From Paramicrobacterium humi (lineage in GTDB: Bacteria > Actinomycetota > Actinomycetes > Actinomycetales > Microbacteriaceae), in NCBI RefSeq assembly GCF_900105715.1, contig NZ_FNRY01000001.1:1488001-1552000 (forward strand): 64,000 nt of DNA, read 5' to 3'. Each line of letters opens with the position of its first letter. The stretch's first letter is position 1. The notes under the pieces were generated by a model. It did not search any database. It was not told the DNA's origin and was given only the letters and a program-made list of their open reading frames with translations. The position numbers and the translations under genes are program-made. Of this stretch, positions 9,861 through 18,283 are shown in pieces.

Positions 9861-10151
9861 GTGCCCTCCTACCGAATCACGCTCTCACCCGGGGCCCTGC
9901 GCCAGGGCGCCTCGCCCGAGCGGGTGATTCCGACGATGACGGATGCCGCGGCCGAGCTCGTCACGGTCGAGGCGAGCGACGTGCAGCTCGTGCGCGGGAC
10001 CCCGCGCATCGTCGTGCGGTTCACGGCCGACGACGACGAGCTCGCCGAGCAGGTCGCGGCGCACGCGGCATCCGTCGCCGCCACCGTCGTCGAGGTCGGC
10101 GGCTGGTTCGTCACTCGCCGTGACCGCGGCCGCTGGAAGCGCATCGCGTGA
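9861..10151 (+). CDS. Hypothetical protein
   Basis: A 96-residue soluble protein beginning at GTG 9861 (MPSYRITLSPG when read with Met). It has an alternating beta/alpha look, an acidic middle (ADDDELAEQVAAH) and a basic end (RRDRGRWKRIA). The in-frame extension upstream runs through the apeB hairpin and is rejected. The C terminus stops seven bases before the convergent response-regulator gene. I do not recognise a family. Confidence 0.6.
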   Translation: MPSYRITLSPGALRQGASPERVIPTMTDAAAELVTVEASDVQLVRGTPRIVVRFTADDDELAEQVAAHAASVAATVVEVGGWFVTRRDRGRWKRIA

Positions 10152-10157
10152 GCGGCG

Positions 10158-10820
10158 TCACCGTTGCAGCCAGGCGAGCACGGCGAGCACCCGGCGGTGG
10201 GCCGAGCCCGAGTCGTCGAGGCCGAGCTTGCCGAAGATCGACGTGATGTTCTTCTCGACGGCTCCGACGCCGATGAACAGCGCTGCCGCGATCGCCTGAT
10301 TCGTGCGGCCCTCGGCCATGAGCGTGAGCACTTCGCGCTCGCGGTCGGTGAGAGTCGTGAGCGGATCATGGCGTCGCCCGATGAGCTGCGCCACGACCTC
10401 GGGATCGAGAACCGTCCCTCCCGTCGCGACGCGGTCGATCGCGTCGGAGAGCTCGGCGAGGGAGGCCACGCGGTCCTTCAAGAGGTAGCCGACCCCGCCG
10501 GCGCCCGACCCGAGCAGCTCGTGCGCGTACGTGGCCTCGACGTACTGCGACAGCAGCAGGATGCCGAGCCCGGGTCTTCGCGCCTTGAGGTCGATTGCGG
10601 CGCGCACGCCCTCGTCACGGAAGCTCGGCGGCATCCGCACGTCGAGGATCGCGACATCGGGCGCGAGCTCGCCGATGCCGGCCAGGAGCGAGTCCGCGTC
10701 GCCGAACGCGCCGACGACGTCGTGGCCCGCCTCGTCGATCACGCGCACGAGCCCCTCGCGCAGCAGAACGGAATCGTCGGCGACGACCACGCGCAGCGCG
10801 CTCGGGGAGCCTCGTGTCAT
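10158..10820 (-). CDS. NarL/LuxR-family response regulator
   Basis: A 220-residue two-component regulator. The receiver domain is residues 9-130, with Asp15-Asp16 in the acidic pocket and phospho-acceptor Asp60 in ILDVRMPP. A LuxR-type helix-turn-helix follows (LTDREREVLTLMAEGRTNQAIA ... EKNITSIFGKLGL, ~155-200). It follows the sensor kinase by 20 bases and is its likely partner. One departure from the family is FIGVGAVEKNI in place of the usual S-x-x-TVE/AVEKHI at the HTH; it still aligns. The target genes are not evident nearby. Confidence 0.92.
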   Translation of the reverse strand: MTRGSPSALRVVVADDSVLLREGLVRVIDEAGHDVVGAFGDADSLLAGIGELAPDVAILDVRMPPSFRDEGVRAAIDLKARRPGLGILLLSQYVEATYAHELLGSGAGGVGYLLKDRVASLAELSDAIDRVATGGTVLDPEVVAQLIGRRHDPLTTLTDREREVLTLMAEGRTNQAIAAALFIGVGAVEKNITSIFGKLGLDDSGSAHRRVLAVLAWLQR

Positions 10821-10840
10821 GCGCCCAGCCTAAGGGGCGC

Positions 10841-12241
10841 TCAGGCGGGCAGGTGCGCCGACACTGTCGTCGAGCCGCCCGCCGGGCTCCACACCGCGAG
10901 AGTGCCGCCGAGGCCGCGCGAGCGCTCCTCGAGTCCTGCGAGTCCGTGGCCGGGAACGGATGCCGCTCCGCCGCGCCCGTCGTCGACGACCGTCACCTCG
11001 AGCCACCGTCGGCCCGCCGCGTCCGCCTCGCCCAACGCGAGCCGGACGAGCGCGGAGCGGGCGCCGCTGTGCTTCGCGACGTTCGTGAGCGCTTCGGCGG
11101 CGATGAAGTACGCGTTGCGCTCGAGCTCGAGCGGCAGCCGCGTCTCGGGCGGCAGGGTCGACTCCAGTCGTGTGGGCACGGTGCTGCGGGCCGCGAGCGA
11201 CTCGAGCGCCGCCACGAGACCGCGGTCGAGCAGCAGCGGGGGAGCGAAGCCGCGCGAGAGGCCGCGCAGCTCCTCAAGCGCCTCGCGTGACTGCTGCGTC
11301 GCCGACGTGAGCAGCTCGCGCGCGGCATCCGGGTCCCGTTCGAGCGCTCGCTCGGCGGCGGCGAGATCCATCTGCAGCCGCACGAGCCGCTGCTGCGGTC
11401 CGTCGTGGATGTCCCGCTCGAGGCGCCGCAGCGCTGTGCCCTCGGCGGCGACGGCGGCGGTGCGCGACTCGGCGAGTTCCGTCACCTGCTCGCGCAGCGC
11501 CGTCGACGAGAAGCTGCCGAGCATGACGCGAGCGACGCCCCAGCCCAGCGCGGTCAGCGCGCGCGTCACGAACGGCAGAGTGGCCAGGAACAGGATGCCG
11601 AGGATCGTGCCGGCGATCATGTCGCCGTAGCGATCGGGCATCGTTATCGCCCCGCCCGACACCCACTCAAGCAAGTTGCCGTCGTTCTGCTCGGGGAGGA
11701 ACCAGCCGTAGATCCACTGGGTGGCGCCGGCGATGCCGACCGTCGTCCAGGCGAACGCGACGGTCCACGAGAGGATGCCGATAACCGGTGCGACGATCAT
11801 CGTGTGCACGAGCGCGAGCCACGCGTGCGGGTCTGCGAGCATCGCGAGGATGCCGGCGAGACCCCGTTTCTCGGTGTGCGGCCAGCGCGGCCGCGGGATC
11901 GGCGGGAAGCCGGACAGGTCGAGGCGCATGAGCTCGAACGCGCCGAAGCCGCGGGCGACGTACAAGCTCGCGACGATGATGGGCAGCCCCACGACGAGAA
12001 CGATCGTGCCGGCGCCGAGGCTGAACAGCGTGAGCGCGACAGTGAGGCCGACGACGGTGATCGGCAGAAGCGGAAGCAGGTAGCCGAGCTCGCGCGGCAC
12101 GCGACGCCACAGCCGCAGGTACCGGTTCGGGAACGCGGAGGCGTCGGCGCTCGCGGGCGGCCGCGTCGCGGCATCCGTGCTCGTCATGGTCACCATGCTC
12201 TCAGGTGACGGGCTCGTGGTGGTGTCAGTGGGAAGAGGCAT
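10841..12241 (-). CDS. Sensor histidine kinase (HisKA_3 type, with membrane sensor domain)
   Basis: A 466-residue membrane kinase. Residues ~45-240 form a multi-helix 'putative sensor' domain, starting RELGYLLPLLP and including a helix pair around 130-170 and 210-235. The dimerisation/phospho-acceptor helix has RDIHDGPQQRL with His279, followed by HATPase motifs (N box in ALTNVAKHSG, G box DDGRGG, then GHGLAGLEERS). This is the NarX/DesK-like class that pairs with LuxR-type regulators. The start is uncertain: ATG 12241 lacks a strong ribosome site, and an internal Met at residue 16 is an alternative. The response regulator follows immediately. Confidence 0.9.
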   Translation of the reverse strand: MPLPTDTTTSPSPESMVTMTSTDAATRPPASADASAFPNRYLRLWRRVPRELGYLLPLLPITVVGLTVALTLFSLGAGTIVLVVGLPIIVASLYVARGFGAFELMRLDLSGFPPIPRPRWPHTEKRGLAGILAMLADPHAWLALVHTMIVAPVIGILSWTVAFAWTTVGIAGATQWIYGWFLPEQNDGNLLEWVSGGAITMPDRYGDMIAGTILGILFLATLPFVTRALTALGWGVARVMLGSFSSTALREQVTELAESRTAAVAAEGTALRRLERDIHDGPQQRLVRLQMDLAAAERALERDPDAARELLTSATQQSREALEELRGLSRGFAPPLLLDRGLVAALESLAARSTVPTRLESTLPPETRLPLELERNAYFIAAEALTNVAKHSGARSALVRLALGEADAAGRRWLEVTVVDDGRGGAASVPGHGLAGLEERSRGLGGTLAVWSPAGGSTTVSAHLPA

Positions 12242-12287
12242 GCTTCTAGCCTCGCGAGGGAGCCGTCGGGTGAGAATCAGGCGGGCT

Positions 12288-12326
12288 CCCGGACCGCGGT
12301 GGGGCTAACCCCCGCCGCGATCCGGG
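12288..12326. terminator. Strong hairpin between the F420-type oxidoreductase and sensor kinase genes
   Basis: The arms CCCGGACCGCGGTGGGG (12288-12304) and the complementary CCCC...TCCGGG (up to 12326) pair over about 17 positions, with one mismatch and one G-U, around a short CTAA loop. The hairpin lies just beyond the stop of the leftward oxidoreductase gene and would insulate it from the kinase operon. No long U tract follows, as is common in GC-rich actinobacteria. Confidence 0.7.
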
Positions 12327-12334
12327 GGCGCGAC

Positions 12335-12979
12335 TCACATGTCGCGGTAGCGCTTGGCTGCGGCGAGCTTCTCGGTCAGCTGCTCGGTCGTGAGCCGCGG
12401 ACCATACGCGGGAGTGTCGCGCTGGATGCGCCAGGAGTCGGCGAGATCGCCCATGTCGTAGGGCTCGAAGCCGATCGAGTCGATGAACGCGGCGACGCGC
12501 GCCTTCGCCTGGGCGTCGTCGGACGCGACGATGAGGGCGCGGCGACCGGGCGACCCCGCGGGAGAGGCGTCGGCCGTGATGTCGCGCGCGTAGATGTGGT
12601 TGAACGCCTTCACGACATGGGCGCCGGCGAAGTGGCGCTGCACGAACTGCGAGGTCGTGAGCTCCTCCGTGTCGAGCTCGGCGATGTCGCCGTCGCGCTG
12701 CGGGTAGTAGTTCGTCGTGTCGATGACCACTCTGCCGTCGAGAAGGTCGGCGGGGAGGTCCGGCACGGCGGCGAGGGGAATCGTCACGACGACGAGGTCG
12801 GCCGTCGCGGCATCCTGGGTCGTGCCCGCGGTGGCGCGTTCGCCGATCTCGTGGACGAGACCGTGCAGGCTTTCGGGGCCGCGCGAATTCGACAGGATAA
12901 CGTCGTAGCCGCTCGCGGCGGCGACCCGCGCGAGCTGGCTTCCGATGTGGCCGGAGCCGATGAGTCCGAGTGTTGTCAT
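12335..12979 (-). CDS. NADPH-dependent F420 reductase-like / NAD-binding oxidoreductase
   Basis: A 214-residue Rossmann protein. It has GSGHIGSQLAR at residues 8-18, SNSRGPESL binding the NADP phosphate (Asn-Ser-Arg, ~30-38) and the VVIDTTNYY segment near 85-92, all typical of the F420-dependent NADP oxidoreductase (Fno/YrpG-like) family. It would pass hydride between NADPH and a flavin or F420; close homologues in non-F420 organisms are of unknown substrate. It is flanked by hairpins on both sides, so it is probably transcribed alone. Confidence 0.85.
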   Translation of the reverse strand: MTTLGLIGSGHIGSQLARVAAASGYDVILSNSRGPESLHGLVHEIGERATAGTTQDAATADLVVVTIPLAAVPDLPADLLDGRVVIDTTNYYPQRDGDIAELDTEELTTSQFVQRHFAGAHVVKAFNHIYARDITADASPAGSPGRRALIVASDDAQAKARVAAFIDSIGFEPYDMGDLADSWRIQRDTPAYGPRLTTEQLTEKLAAAKRYRDM

Positions 12980-12997
12980 GACGGGGACAACAGCGGT

Positions 12998-13041
12998 CGA
13001 TGCCCGTTATTCCCGGACGGGCCGGGGGATGACGGGCATCG
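12998..13041. terminator. Hairpin downstream of the hexapeptide-repeat gene
   Basis: CGATGCCCGT (12998-13007) and ACGGGCATCG (13032-13041) are perfect 10-base arms. A nested CCCGG/CCGGG pair inside the loop extends the structure. It starts 11 bases beyond the stop of the leftward hexapeptide gene at 13052, the position expected for a terminator. Confidence 0.65.
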
Positions 13042-13051
13042 GACGGGCGGC

Positions 13052-13450
13052 TCAGGCGGGGATGTCGCCGGGGCCGGGGATGACGGTGAACGGTGTGATC
13101 TGGCTGTCGCCGGGCACGTTCGCGCCGTTGCCGACGCGGGCGTTGGCACCGATGCGGGAGTGACCGCCGACGCGGGCGCCGTGGCCGATGCTCGCGTTCT
13201 GGCCGACGTGCACGTTCGCGCCGATGACGGCGGCGGCGCCGACGGTGGCATCGCGGTCGATCCACGCGGTCGCGCCGATCCAGGCGCCGCGGCCGACGAT
13301 CGCTCCGGGCTCGACGTAGGCGGTCCGTTCGATGTGTGCGGTCGGGTCGACCGTGGCACCCGACGCCACGAGACCGCGGCCGAGCGGGTGGCGGCGGTAG
13401 CGCGTGATCGTTCCGGTGTCGGTCTCGACGACCTCAGCGGGTGTGCTCAA
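13052..13450 (-). CDS. Left-handed beta-helix (hexapeptide repeat) protein
   Basis: A 132-residue protein, mostly hexapeptide repeats of the (I/V)GxxAx type between residues ~30 and 115 (for example IVGRGAWIGATAWIDRDATVG). This fold occurs in acyl- and acetyltransferases and gamma carbonic anhydrases. No catalytic His or loop is clear, and it is shorter than typical transferases, so it may be a structural or partial-fold protein. The start is TTG 13450, fixed by a GAGGAG site five bases upstream. It is monocistronic, with a hairpin after the stop. Confidence 0.8.
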   Translation of the reverse strand: MSTPAEVVETDTGTITRYRRHPLGRGLVASGATVDPTAHIERTAYVEPGAIVGRGAWIGATAWIDRDATVGAAAVIGANVHVGQNASIGHGARVGGHSRIGANARVGNGANVPGDSQITPFTVIPGPGDIPA

Positions 13451-13636
13451 TGAAACTCCTCAGGGACTGGGTTCATTTGACATAACAAGACGCGGGGCCC
13501 GTGGATTCCCGCGGGGGACCAGCAGGGGCCGAACGCTGCCGAGGCCACGGCAGGGCGAAGCGCACGTCAAATACTCTCCGCGCGCCACCATAACAGAACA
13601 ACTGATGAAAGCGAAAAACCGCGGCCGTGTCATCGG

Positions 13637-14668
13637 TCAGCTGCTCAGGATGTCGCGCACCATCGGAATGACCTTCGAGCCGTAGAGCTCGATCGACTCA
13701 GCCAGCTGACTGTGCGGCATGGGGCCGTTCGAGTACTTGAGGTCGAAGCGATCGAGCCCGAGGGTGCGCACGGTGTTCGCGATGCGGCGGGCGACGGTCT
13801 CGGGCGAGCCGACGTAGAGCGAGCCGCCGTCGGCTTCGGCGAGGAACTCCGCCATGCCCGTGGGCGGCCAGCCGCGCTCGGCGCCGATGCGGTCGCGGTT
13901 CGCCTTGAAGTGCGGGTACAGCTGCTCGCGCGCGAGCTCGTCTGTCGCGGCGATGTGCCCCGGCGAGTGGGCGCCGAGCGGCATCCGATCACGACCGAGC
14001 TCGTCGGATGCGCGGTGGTAGAGGTCGACGTATGGGCGGAAGCGCGCGGGGTCGCCGCCGATGATGGCGAGCATCATGGGGATGCCGTAGCGCACCGATC
14101 GCACGACCGACTCGGGGCTGCCGCCCACGCCGATCCACGCCGGGATGCGCCCGCTCTGGGTCTTCGGGTAGACGTTCACGCCGTGCATCGGAGTGCGGAA
14201 GGTGCCCTGCCAGCTCACCGGCTTCTCGTCGAGAAGCTTCGCGAACAGGTCGAGCTTCTCATTGAACAGCGTCTCGTACTGGTCGAGGCTGAAGCCGAAC
14301 AGCGGGAAGGACTCGGTGAAGCTTCCGCGGCCGAGGGTGATCTCGGCGCGACCACTGCTCGCGGCATCCAGTGTCGCGAAGCGCTCGTACACGCGAACGG
14401 GGTCGTCGCTCGAGAGCACGGTCACGGCCGTGCCGAGGCGGATGCGGCTCGTCTGTCCGGCGATCGCCGCGAGAACCATGTCGGGGGAGGTGATGGCGTA
14501 GTCGTCGCGGTGGTGCTCCCCGAGCCCGATCGCGTCGACGCCGACCTGATCGGCGAGCACGGCTTCGGCGATGACGTCGCGGATCACCTCGTGGGCCGGC
14601 TTGCGGCCGCCGGCGTCATCGAGAGTGATGTCGCCGAAAGTGTCGAGTCCCAGTTGGATGTCGCTCAT
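13637..14668 (-). CDS. LLM class flavin-dependent oxidoreductase
   Basis: A 343-residue luciferase-like TIM-barrel enzyme. Family markers include GLGEHHRDDY near the N terminus, AITSPDMVLAAIAGQTSRIRLGTAVTVL, GRGSFTESFPLFG and IPAWIGVGGSPES. It would use FMNH2 or F420H2. It starts at ATG 14668 (MSDIQLGLDTFG), preceded by GAGGAC; the longer open frame reads into the ArsR-operon control region and is rejected. It is divergent from the SRPBCC/ArsR operon, with the paired operator sites in between, so it may be co-regulated. Confidence 0.88.
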   Translation of the reverse strand: MSDIQLGLDTFGDITLDDAGGRKPAHEVIRDVIAEAVLADQVGVDAIGLGEHHRDDYAITSPDMVLAAIAGQTSRIRLGTAVTVLSSDDPVRVYERFATLDAASSGRAEITLGRGSFTESFPLFGFSLDQYETLFNEKLDLFAKLLDEKPVSWQGTFRTPMHGVNVYPKTQSGRIPAWIGVGGSPESVVRSVRYGIPMMLAIIGGDPARFRPYVDLYHRASDELGRDRMPLGAHSPGHIAATDELAREQLYPHFKANRDRIGAERGWPPTGMAEFLAEADGGSLYVGSPETVARRIANTVRTLGLDRFDLKYSNGPMPHSQLAESIELYGSKVIPMVRDILSS

Positions 14669-14776
14669 GGTGTCCTCACGGTCGCGGAGCTCGAGACTCC
14701 GATTTATGCGTCTGCATGGAAATCTAACGGAGTCTGTCGGCCGTGTATTCCGGCAGGGCTGAAGCGTCCACGAATT

Positions 14777-14826
14777 GCAACCTGACGGTTGCGAGCTGAC
14801 CCCGCCTGTGCAACTATCGAGTTGCA
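14777..14826. promoter_or_regulatory. Two tandem operator palindromes of the ArsR-type regulator
   Basis: Site 1 is GCAACC-TGAC-GGTTGC (14777-14792). Site 2 is TGCAACT-ATCG-AGTTGCA (14809-14826). Both fit GCAACY-N4-RGTTGC and their matching positions are 33 bases apart, about three helical turns. They lie immediately upstream of the SRPBCC gene's AGGAGG and in the divergent gap with the LLM gene. The ArsR-family gene two frames downstream is the natural binder. Confidence 0.75.
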
Positions 14827-14840
14827 GGAGGATTGAGCTC

Positions 14841-15278
14841 ATGGACGACTTCGACAGCATTGAACGCCGCGTCGAGATCGCGGCGCCCATCGCGCGGGTG
14901 TGGCAGTTGGTCTGCGAGCCCGGCTGGTACATCAACGACGGCAGCCTGACGCCGCATCGCATCGAGAAGCGCGGAGAGCTGAGCATCGTGCACGACCCCG
15001 TGCATGGTCCGTTCGCGTTCGCCGCTGTCGAGCTCGACGAGCCGCGCTATGCGGCCTTCCGCTGGCTGCAGGATCCGGAAGACCCCGAGACCCCCTCGAC
15101 TCTCGTGGAGTTCCGCCTCACCGAGACGGCGGCGGAGTCGGTGATCCTCTCGGTCGTCGAGAGCGGGCTCGCGTCACTTCCCGGCACCGCCGCCGAACGC
15201 CGTGAGCGATTCGACGACAACGTCGAGGGCTGGCGCATCGAGCTCGCTCTTGCGAAGCGCCACCTGGAGGGCGCGTGA
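14841..15278 (+). CDS. SRPBCC (START/AHSA1-like) domain protein
   Basis: A 145-residue lipid-cavity fold protein. RRVEIAAPIARVWQLVCEPGWY starts the domain, and the last helix motif DNVEGWRIELALAKRHLEG closes it, as in Activator of Hsp90 homologue 1-like proteins. ATG 14841 follows AGGAGG, and an upstream in-frame Met lies within the operator region. The stop overlaps the GTG start of the ArsR gene (GTGA). AHSA1-like plus ArsR pairs are common in actinobacteria; the ligand is unknown. Confidence 0.87.
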   Translation: MDDFDSIERRVEIAAPIARVWQLVCEPGWYINDGSLTPHRIEKRGELSIVHDPVHGPFAFAAVELDEPRYAAFRWLQDPEDPETPSTLVEFRLTETAAESVILSVVESGLASLPGTAAERRERFDDNVEGWRIELALAKRHLEGA

Positions 15279-15595
15279 GTTCGTCGACCGTCGATGTCGC
15301 GGTGTTCGCGGCTCTCGGCGACGCCACACGGTGGGCGATTCTGCAGCGGCTCGGGCGCGAGGCGGCATCCGCGTCGGCTCTGGCCGAGGAGCTGCCGGTG
15401 TCACGCCAGGCCATCGTGAAGCACGTGCGCGTGCTCGAGCGCGCCGGGCTCGTCACCGCCGAGCGCCATGGTCGTGAGGTTCGCTTCGCCGCTCTCGGGG
15501 CGCCGCTGAGTCAGGCTGCGCGGCGGCTCGAGAAGATCGGCAGCGCATGGGAGGCGCGCCTTGCCCGCCTGAAGGCCGGCGCCGAGCGCGAATAG
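15275..15595 (+). CDS. ArsR/SmtB-like winged-helix repressor (metal-independent type)
   Basis: A 106-residue regulator. The HTH reads ALAEELPVSRQAIVKHVRVLERAGLV (~37-62), followed by the wing ERHGREVRFAAL. The ELCV-type metal-binding Cys residues are absent, so it is of the non-metal group typically paired with SRPBCC proteins. Coupling by GTGA overlap implies joint expression with the SRPBCC gene. The tandem GCAACY/RGTTGC palindromes upstream are its probable autoregulatory sites. Confidence 0.9.
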   Translation: MSSSTVDVAVFAALGDATRWAILQRLGREAASASALAEELPVSRQAIVKHVRVLERAGLVTAERHGREVRFAALGAPLSQAARRLEKIGSAWEARLARLKAGAERE

Positions 15596-15661
15596 AGTCG
15601 CTCGACCCTTGCCGCGGATGCGGCGTCGGTGCGACTCTTGTGGAGGCGCGAAGGAGTGGAC

Positions 15662-16450
15662 ATGGCTGAGTTCGCAGTATCGGCAGACGGCACGCGCATC
15701 GTGTTCGAGCGGCGCGGCCGAGGACCGGCGGTCATCATGGTGCCGGGGGCGATGCAGCAGCGCGCGGGAGATGCGATGACGGCGGCGCTCGCCGAGCGCC
15801 TCGCCGCCCGCGGCTTCACGAGCGTGCACTACGACCGCCGCGGGCGCGGCGAGAGCGGGCCGGTCCAGCCGCAGGATGCCGGAAGCGAAGTGCAGCGTGA
15901 GATCGAGGACATCGCCGCCATCGTGCGCGCCGTCGGCGGCACCGCGTCGCTGTTCGGCAACTCCTCCGGCGGCGCGCTCGCCCTGTGGGCGGCGCAGTCC
16001 GGCGTCCCGGTGTCGCGCATCGCCGTGTGGGAAGTGCCGCTCGCGACCGATGACGACGGCGAGGCCGCTGAGAATGTGGCCGTGCTGCGCTCTCGCGTCG
16101 CGGCGAAGCAGAACGAAGCAGCGCTCGAGCACTTCATGAAGGACATGCCGCCCGCGTGGCTTGAGGGAGCGAAGGCGGGTGGCGCGTGGCCCGGCATGGT
16201 CGCGCTCGCGCCCTCCCTCGTCGCCGACGCCGCATCGCTCGCGATCGGGCCGCGCGAGAGCTTGTGGTCTCACGTGACCCAGCCGGTGCTCGTTCTCGTC
16301 GGCGAGCAGACCCTTCCCGTGTTCCCGCCCGCCGCCGAGCTGCTCGTCGACACGCTCGCCGACGCGCGACGGCAGACCATCGCGGGCCAGAGCCACCAGT
16401 GGCAGCTTGAGGCGATGGAGTCAGCGCTCGCCGACTTCTTCGGCGCCTGA
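15662..16450 (+). CDS. Alpha/beta hydrolase
   Basis: A 262-residue hydrolase. The nucleophile elbow is G99-N-Ser101-S-G103, the oxyanion segment is MVPGAMQQ near residue 28, DRRGRGES is around 59-65, and the catalytic His is in GQSHQWQ near the C terminus. ATG 15662 is preceded by AAGGAG. The family is broad (esterases, epoxide or haloalkane hydrolases) and no substrate can be named. The stop at 16450 directly abuts the convergent MFS gene, so there is no room for a terminator. Confidence 0.88.
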   Translation: MAEFAVSADGTRIVFERRGRGPAVIMVPGAMQQRAGDAMTAALAERLAARGFTSVHYDRRGRGESGPVQPQDAGSEVQREIEDIAAIVRAVGGTASLFGNSSGGALALWAAQSGVPVSRIAVWEVPLATDDDGEAAENVAVLRSRVAAKQNEAALEHFMKDMPPAWLEGAKAGGAWPGMVALAPSLVADAASLAIGPRESLWSHVTQPVLVLVGEQTLPVFPPAAELLVDTLADARRQTIAGQSHQWQLEAMESALADFFGA

Positions 16451-17824
16451 CTACGGCTGCGGGTCAAGCGCGTCGTATGCGGCGAACCGCGGGTGCGTGC
16501 GCACGAGCAGCCAGACGAGAATGACGATGAGGATGCCGCCGACAAGCGGCGGCGCCCACAGGGCCGCGAGCGCCGTGAACGCGCCCGCATAGAGGTCGCC
16601 GATGCGCGGGCCGCCCGTGACGACGACGGTGAAGACACCTTGAATGCGGCCGCGCATCGCGTCCGGCGCGGAAGCCTGCAGCAGCGTCATGCGGAAGATC
16701 GAGCTCACGTTGTCGGCGCCGCCCGCGACGACCATGCAGAGGAACGCGAGAATGAGCGCCGGCCAGTTCACGTCCGCCTCGCTCGCGACTCCGCCCGTGA
16801 GCGTCGTCCACAGCAGAACGATCCCGAACCCGAGCGTCGCGAGGGCGAACACCGAGATCGCGTTGCGGATCGCGAGGCCCTGCAGGCGCACACCGCCGAG
16901 CCGGCCCGAGAACACGCTCGTGATGAACGCGCCGATCGCGACGCCCGCGGTCAGCACGCCGACCGTGATCGCGCCGCCGCCGAGAAGCAGTGCGCCGACG
17001 GCGGGGAACAGCGCGCGCGGCTGCCCGAAGGTCATCGCGACGATGTCGACGATGAACGACATGCGGATGTTCGGCGCCGTGCGCAGGAACCGCAGGCCGT
17101 CCACGATCGAGCGCAGCCCCGCCTCGCGGACGTCCCCCTCGGGCTCGAGGTGCGGAAGCGACGCGATGCCCGCGAAGGCGAACGTGAACAGCACGACGTC
17201 GGTCGTGAACGTCCACTGCACGCCCACGCCGGCGACGAGAACACCGGCGAGCGCCGGGCCGACGGTGACCATGACGCCCGCGCTGATTCCCGTGAGAGCG
17301 GATGCCGCCGGCAGCAGCTCGAGCGGGAGCAGCCGCGGCAGAATCGCCTGTCTGGTCGTGCCGAGCACGGTGGCCGCGACGGTGTTGACCGTCATCACGA
17401 GATAGAACGGCCAGGTCACGTCGACGTGCGCCCACGCGAGCGCCGCGAGTCCCGCCGTGGAGATCCACGCGACGATCGCCGCGACGAGAGCGACGGTGCG
17501 CCGGTCGAACGTGTCGGCGAGCATGCCGCCGTACAGGCCGAAGACGAGCATGGGCACGAGCGCGAACAGGGCGACCATCGACACGGCGAACGTCGATTGG
17601 GTCAAGTCGTAGATGTGCAGTCCGACGGCGACGATCGTCATCTGGCTGCCGATGCCCGCGATCGCGTTGCCGCCCCACAGGCGCGCGAACGCCGGGCTCT
17701 GCCGCAATGGCGTCAGGTCGGCGAAGACGCCCGTGCGCGGCGGATCGTGCGGTTGCTCCGGCACGCTCTCGCCGGCCGCTTCGGGCTTCTCGCTCACGGC
17801 ACGATCACCCGGTGACGCTACCAC
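16451..17824 (-). CDS. MFS transporter (EntS/MFS_3-like exporter)
   Basis: A 457-residue, 12-helix inner-membrane protein with a ~35-residue acidic/Pro-rich N tail. FARLWGGNAIAGIGSQMT starts helix 1, and ADTFDRRTVALVA is the inter-helix DRR motif. The layout resembles the enterobactin exporter (EntS) branch that exports siderophores or drugs. GTG 17824 is the longest start; a second GTG about nine codons in is possible. Direction and substrate are inferred from family only. Confidence 0.85.
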   Translation of the reverse strand: MVASPGDRAVSEKPEAAGESVPEQPHDPPRTGVFADLTPLRQSPAFARLWGGNAIAGIGSQMTIVAVGLHIYDLTQSTFAVSMVALFALVPMLVFGLYGGMLADTFDRRTVALVAAIVAWISTAGLAALAWAHVDVTWPFYLVMTVNTVAATVLGTTRQAILPRLLPLELLPAASALTGISAGVMVTVGPALAGVLVAGVGVQWTFTTDVVLFTFAFAGIASLPHLEPEGDVREAGLRSIVDGLRFLRTAPNIRMSFIVDIVAMTFGQPRALFPAVGALLLGGGAITVGVLTAGVAIGAFITSVFSGRLGGVRLQGLAIRNAISVFALATLGFGIVLLWTTLTGGVASEADVNWPALILAFLCMVVAGGADNVSSIFRMTLLQASAPDAMRGRIQGVFTVVVTGGPRIGDLYAGAFTALAALWAPPLVGGILIVILVWLLVRTHPRFAAYDALDPQP

Positions 17825-17908
17825 GCGGCGGGGCAGAGCGGCGGCGTGCCGCGTTCCAGTTCTGCACAGGCGCGCTCGCTATCCTTGAGTGAAGGCTTCG
17901 ACCGAGCC

Positions 17909-17950
17909 TGCGGACGAGGGCGCAGTACCCGCACAGCGACAAGACTGACC
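17909..17950 (+). ncRNA. Guanidine-III riboswitch (ykkC-III)
   Basis: The stretch contains the conserved blocks GGACGAGG (17912-17919), GTACCC (17925-17930) and GACAAGAC (17938-17945) in the order and spacing of the ykkC-III consensus. Stem P1 is TGCGG (17909-17913) with CCGCA (17929-17933). P2 is CAGT (17923-17926) with ACTG (17944-17947), forming the compact pseudoknot. A GGAAAGGTGAG ribosome site follows within about 10 bases, so control is probably translational. The gene behind it is an SMR exporter of the Gdx kind, the known partner of this class; guanidinium would turn expression on. Confidence 0.88.
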
Positions 17951-17968
17951 ACGGAAAGGTGAGTTGTC

Positions 17969-18283
17969 GTGGCCTGGGTCATCCTTATCGCGTCGGGGGT
18001 GCTCGAAGCCGTCTGGGCGAGCGCCCTCGCGGCATCCAACGGGTTCAAGAAGGTCGTCCCCTCGATACTTTTCGTCGTCGCCATGGGCGTGAGCATGGCG
18101 GGGCTCGCGTTCGCGATGACGAGCATCCCGACGGGAACCGCGTACGCCGTGTGGGTCGGCGTCGGCGCCGTGCTCACGGCGGTGTGGGCGATCGTGACAC
18201 GCCGCGAACGCGCGACCGTCACGCGCGTGCTCCTTCTCGCGGGACTCGTCGCCTGCGTCGTCGGTCTCAAGGTGGTGAGCTAG
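17969..18283 (+). CDS. SMR family exporter subunit (guanidinium exporter Gdx-like)
   Basis: A 104-residue, four-helix protein. The essential proton/substrate Glu13 sits in VLEAVWA. GVSMAGLAFAMTSIPTGTAYAVWVGVGAV matches the second-third helix signature of SMR proteins. It starts at GTG 17969, six bases after AAGGTGAG. It is controlled by the guanidine-III riboswitch upstream and runs directly into a second SMR gene with no gap, so the active unit is probably a two-gene heterodimer that exports guanidinium in exchange for protons. Confidence 0.92.
   Translation: MAWVILIASGVLEAVWASALAASNGFKKVVPSILFVVAMGVSMAGLAFAMTSIPTGTAYAVWVGVGAVLTAVWAIVTRRERATVTRVLLLAGLVACVVGLKVVS

Noticed and set aside
13404-13685. 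93-codon open frame between hexapeptide and LLM genes
   Set aside because: It overlaps both flanking genes antisense, has no ribosome site and no recognisable composition.
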